Source: an uncultured Oscillibacter sp.
GTDB lineage: Bacteria > Bacillota > Clostridia > Oscillospirales > Oscillospiraceae
Assembly (NCBI GenBank): GCA_910577405.1
Contig: CAJTMG010000025.1
Location: 1-42,478, forward strand
Direction: 5' to 3'
Length of the DNA stretch: 42,478 bases
Program-made: the position numbers and the translations under genes
Notes under the pieces: model-generated
Told to the model about the DNA's origin: nothing
What the model saw: the letters and a program-made list of their open reading frames with translations, nothing else
The model's database searches: none
Part shown: positions 40,794 to 42,478 of the stretch, one piece after another
How the letters are laid out: every line of letters begins with the position of its first letter
Numbering within the stretch: the first letter of the stretch is position 1

Positions 40794-42131
40794 ATGAAGT
40801 ATATCCGAAGAATCATCCACACGCTGCTGCTTCTTGCGGGAGTGAACGCGCTGCCGTTGTTGGGATGGGTATGGCCTTCTGATGGCACACGGCTGTTTCT
40901 GCTGCTGTTTCTGGCGGCGGCGTTCGTGTGCGTCAATATCTGGCCGATTCCGAAGATGTGTCCCACAAAGCGCATACAACGTCTGGCGGAGGGCTGTGCG
41001 CTGCTGCGGCTGTTCTGTGTGACCGCGACGGCGACGGTTTTGATTCAGGTCCTCTGGCTGAGCTGGCTTGCAAAGGACAGCCTGTTTCCGATATGGGCGC
41101 TGTTGGACCTGCTGACGGCGGTGCTCCTGGAGGCCGTCATTTTCTGGAACGGGATGCTGCGGGTGTATCTGACCTCGGTACAGCTTGGGATAGGGCATCG
41201 GGTAAAGGCGGCGCTCTGCGGCTGGATACCTCTGGTAAATATATGGTATCTGGCAAAAATCATCAGGATTGCTGGAGAAGAGGTAGAATTCGAGACGCAG
41301 AAATGGGAACTGGACGCGGTACGGGCGGAGAATGAAATCTGTAGGACGAAGTACCCTCTGCTGATGGTCCACGGCGTATTTTTCCGGGACTTCCGCTATC
41401 TGAACTACTGGGGCCGGATACCAAAGGAGCTGGTCCGCAACGGTGCGACGGTCTATTACGGCCAGCAGCAGTCGGCGGCAGCGGTAGAGGACAGCGGGAA
41501 GGAGCTTGCGGCCCGCATCCGGCAGATTGTGGAGGAAACAGGCTGCGGGAAGGTGAACATCATCGCTCATTCAAAGGGGGGCCTTGACAGCCGCGCCGCC
41601 ATTGCCCATGCAGGCTGTGCGCCCTATGTAGCCACTCTGACCACCATCAACACACCTCATCGCGGCTGTATTTTTGCGGAGTACCTGCTGAACAAGGCTC
41701 CCGAAGCCCTCCGGCAAAAAGCAGCGGCGGCCTACAACGCGGCCTTGAAGCGGCTGGGGGACCCGAATCCGGATTTTCTGGCTGCGGTAACGGACCTGAC
41801 GGAAAGCGCCTGTCTTGCCCGGAATCAGACGACGCCGGACGCTCCCGGGGTGCTGTATGAGAGCGTGATGTCCTATTGCAGGAAGGCCCGGCACGGGAAA
41901 TTTCCCCTGAACATGACTTACCCGATTGTAAAGCACTTTGACGGACTGAACGACGGTCTGGTTTCGGTGGAATCGGCGAAATGGGGGACGTTCACGCTTC
42001 TGGAGCCCAAGGGAAAACGGGGGATCTCGCACGGCGATGTAATAGACCTGAACCGGGAGAACATCCCAGGCTTTGACGTGCGGGAATTCTATGTAAAGCT
42101 GGCGGCAGACTTGAAGCGCCGGGGCTATTGA
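40794..42131 (+). CDS. Membrane-anchored lipase-like alpha/beta hydrolase
   Basis: A 445-residue protein with two parts. Residues 1-165 contain four or five hydrophobic segments (about 8-28, 33-50, 64-88, 95-118, 138-152). Residues 180-445 form an alpha/beta hydrolase like triacylglycerol lipases: 'YPLLMVHGVFFRD' with the oxyanion region, the nucleophile elbow AHSKGG at 258-263 with Ser260, 'INTPHRGC', an Asp in 'GLNDGLVSVESAKWG' and a His in 'GISHGDV'. The elbow is A-H-S-K-G, not the usual G-H-S-x-G. The substrate is unknown; a lipid ester is likely. It has its own strong promoter and terminator, so it is a single-gene unit. Confidence 0.85.
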   Translation: MKYIRRIIHTLLLLAGVNALPLLGWVWPSDGTRLFLLLFLAAAFVCVNIWPIPKMCPTKRIQRLAEGCALLRLFCVTATATVLIQVLWLSWLAKDSLFPIWALLDLLTAVLLEAVIFWNGMLRVYLTSVQLGIGHRVKAALCGWIPLVNIWYLAKIIRIAGEEVEFETQKWELDAVRAENEICRTKYPLLMVHGVFFRDFRYLNYWGRIPKELVRNGATVYYGQQQSAAAVEDSGKELAARIRQIVEETGCGKVNIIAHSKGGLDSRAAIAHAGCAPYVATLTTINTPHRGCIFAEYLLNKAPEALRQKAAAAYNAALKRLGDPNPDFLAAVTDLTESACLARNQTTPDAPGVLYESVMSYCRKARHGKFPLNMTYPIVKHFDGLNDGLVSVESAKWGTFTLLEPKGKRGISHGDVIDLNRENIPGFDVREFYVKLAADLKRRGY

Positions 42132-42142
42132 GGGACATAAGA

Positions 42143-42185
42143 ACGGCGGGCGGGTATCCTGTAGAAGGTCCGTCCGCCGTTTTTT
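42143..42185 (+). terminator. Terminator of the lipase-like gene
   Basis: ACGGCGGGCGG (42143-42153) pairs with CCGTCCGCCGT (42170-42180), one G-T pair, followed by a T run to 42185. Confidence 0.92.
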
Positions 42186-42191
42186 CAGGGC

Positions 42192-42220
42192 TTGCAATCA
42201 AGATGGCGTACCACTATAAT
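42192..42220 (+). promoter_or_regulatory. Promoter of the NADAR gene
   Basis: TTGCAA (42192-42197), 17-bp spacer, TATAAT (42215-42220), 27 bp before the start codon. An in-frame ATG at 42203 falls inside this promoter and is therefore not the start. Confidence 0.78.
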
Positions 42221-42247
42221 AAATGGAAGCAAGCGGAGGTGGATTGT

Positions 42248-42478
42248 ATGCGGGAAATCATCTGCTTCCACAACCCAGGCGAACCCAACGGCTATTTGAG
42301 CAACTGGTATCCGTCGGTTTTCAGGCTGGGCGGGGTGGAATACGCGTCCATGGAACAATACATAATGTATCAAAAAGCGATTTTATTCCAAGATGTAGAG
42401 ACAGCGCGGCAGATTCTGGTCACGTGCGACACGTTCGCATACAAACACTACTCCACAGGGAATAAAGCTCTGTGGGCG
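42248..42478 (+). CDS. NADAR-family protein (YbiA-like), cut by the window end
   Basis: The first 77 residues of a protein whose end is outside the window. Seen: 'NPGEPNGYLSNWYPSVFRLGGVEYASMEQYIMYQKA' (in parts: N-x-x-G-x-L-S-N-W-Y-P, then V-E-Y-x-S-x-E-Q-Y), the N-terminal pattern of NADAR proteins. YbiA hydrolyses riboflavin intermediates' N-glycosidic bonds, and other NADAR proteins remove ADP-ribose from DNA bases as antitoxins; which applies here is unknown. GGAGGTGG six bases before ATG 42248 and a promoter upstream decide the start. Confidence 0.82.
   Translation, partial: MREIICFHNPGEPNGYLSNWYPSVFRLGGVEYASMEQYIMYQKAILFQDVETARQILVTCDTFAYKHYSTGNKALWA

Noticed and set aside
1..42478. 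tRNA or rRNA genes, CRISPR arrays, insertion sequences, phage attachment sites, riboswitches
   Set aside because: None could be recognised by reading; there are no transposase or integrase coding regions and no regular long direct repeats other than the 10-bp array at 24961.

Overview
Organism. The window looks like a chromosomal piece of an anaerobic, spore-forming Firmicute of class Clostridia, probably an Oscillospiraceae-type gut bacterium. The evidence is a division/cell-wall (dcw) cluster of Gram-positive type with a meso-diaminopimelate MurE, a spoIVB sporulation gene, strong SigA-type promoters with 17-bp spacers, GGAGG ribosome sites, and a fermentative carbohydrate cluster. The genus cannot be fixed from sequence reading alone. 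Layout, 1-5607: a phosphopantetheinyl transferase with a coupled NTF2-like small protein, recG (opposite strand), then rsmD-coaD-coiled-coil gene ending in a strong terminator. 5608-19167: a compact dcw cluster, mraZ-rsmH-ftsL-spoVD/ftsI-murE-mraY-ftsW-murG-murA-divIB-ftsZ. murF, murD, murC, murB and ftsA are not in it, and ftsZ has its own strong promoter. 19168-22001: spoIVB and a MATE-family exporter. 22043-38400 is the most interesting part. Eleven genes on the minus strand (36760 down to 25062), followed after a terminator by two more (24929 to 22043), form a sulfoquinovose (SQ) utilisation locus, with a divergent ROK-family regulator at 37096-38325. 38458-42478: a SUKH-fold protein, a DUF434 protein, a small unknown, a membrane-anchored lipase-like protein and a partial NADAR protein. 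How the sulfoquinovose genes fit together. A GH31 enzyme with all the sulfonate-recognition residues of E. coli YihQ would release SQ from sulfoquinovosyl glycerol. A sugar isomerase (the FucI-like or the DUF4867 protein) would give 6-deoxy-6-sulfofructose. A split transketolase plus an RpiB-like isomerase would remove two C2 units in succession onto glyceraldehyde-3-phosphate (the sulfo-transketolase, or sulfo-TK, route). An iron alcohol dehydrogenase would reduce the remaining sulfoacetaldehyde to isethionate, and a TauE/SafE permease would export it. A TctABC tripartite transporter is the only uptake system present. The linked glycerol dehydrogenase and dihydroxyacetone kinase could turn the released glycerol into triose phosphate, which is the transketolase acceptor, and produce the NADH used in the reduction. 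The divergent regulator and the operon share a 17-bp palindromic operator-like box placed just downstream of each promoter. The RpiB-like protein has lost the ring-opening His and several phosphate-binding residues, as expected for a sulfonated C4 sugar that cannot close into a furanose ring. The pathway frame is recalled from published sulfoglycolysis work; the transporter, the glycerol branch, the operator pair and the active-site reading are inferences made here.
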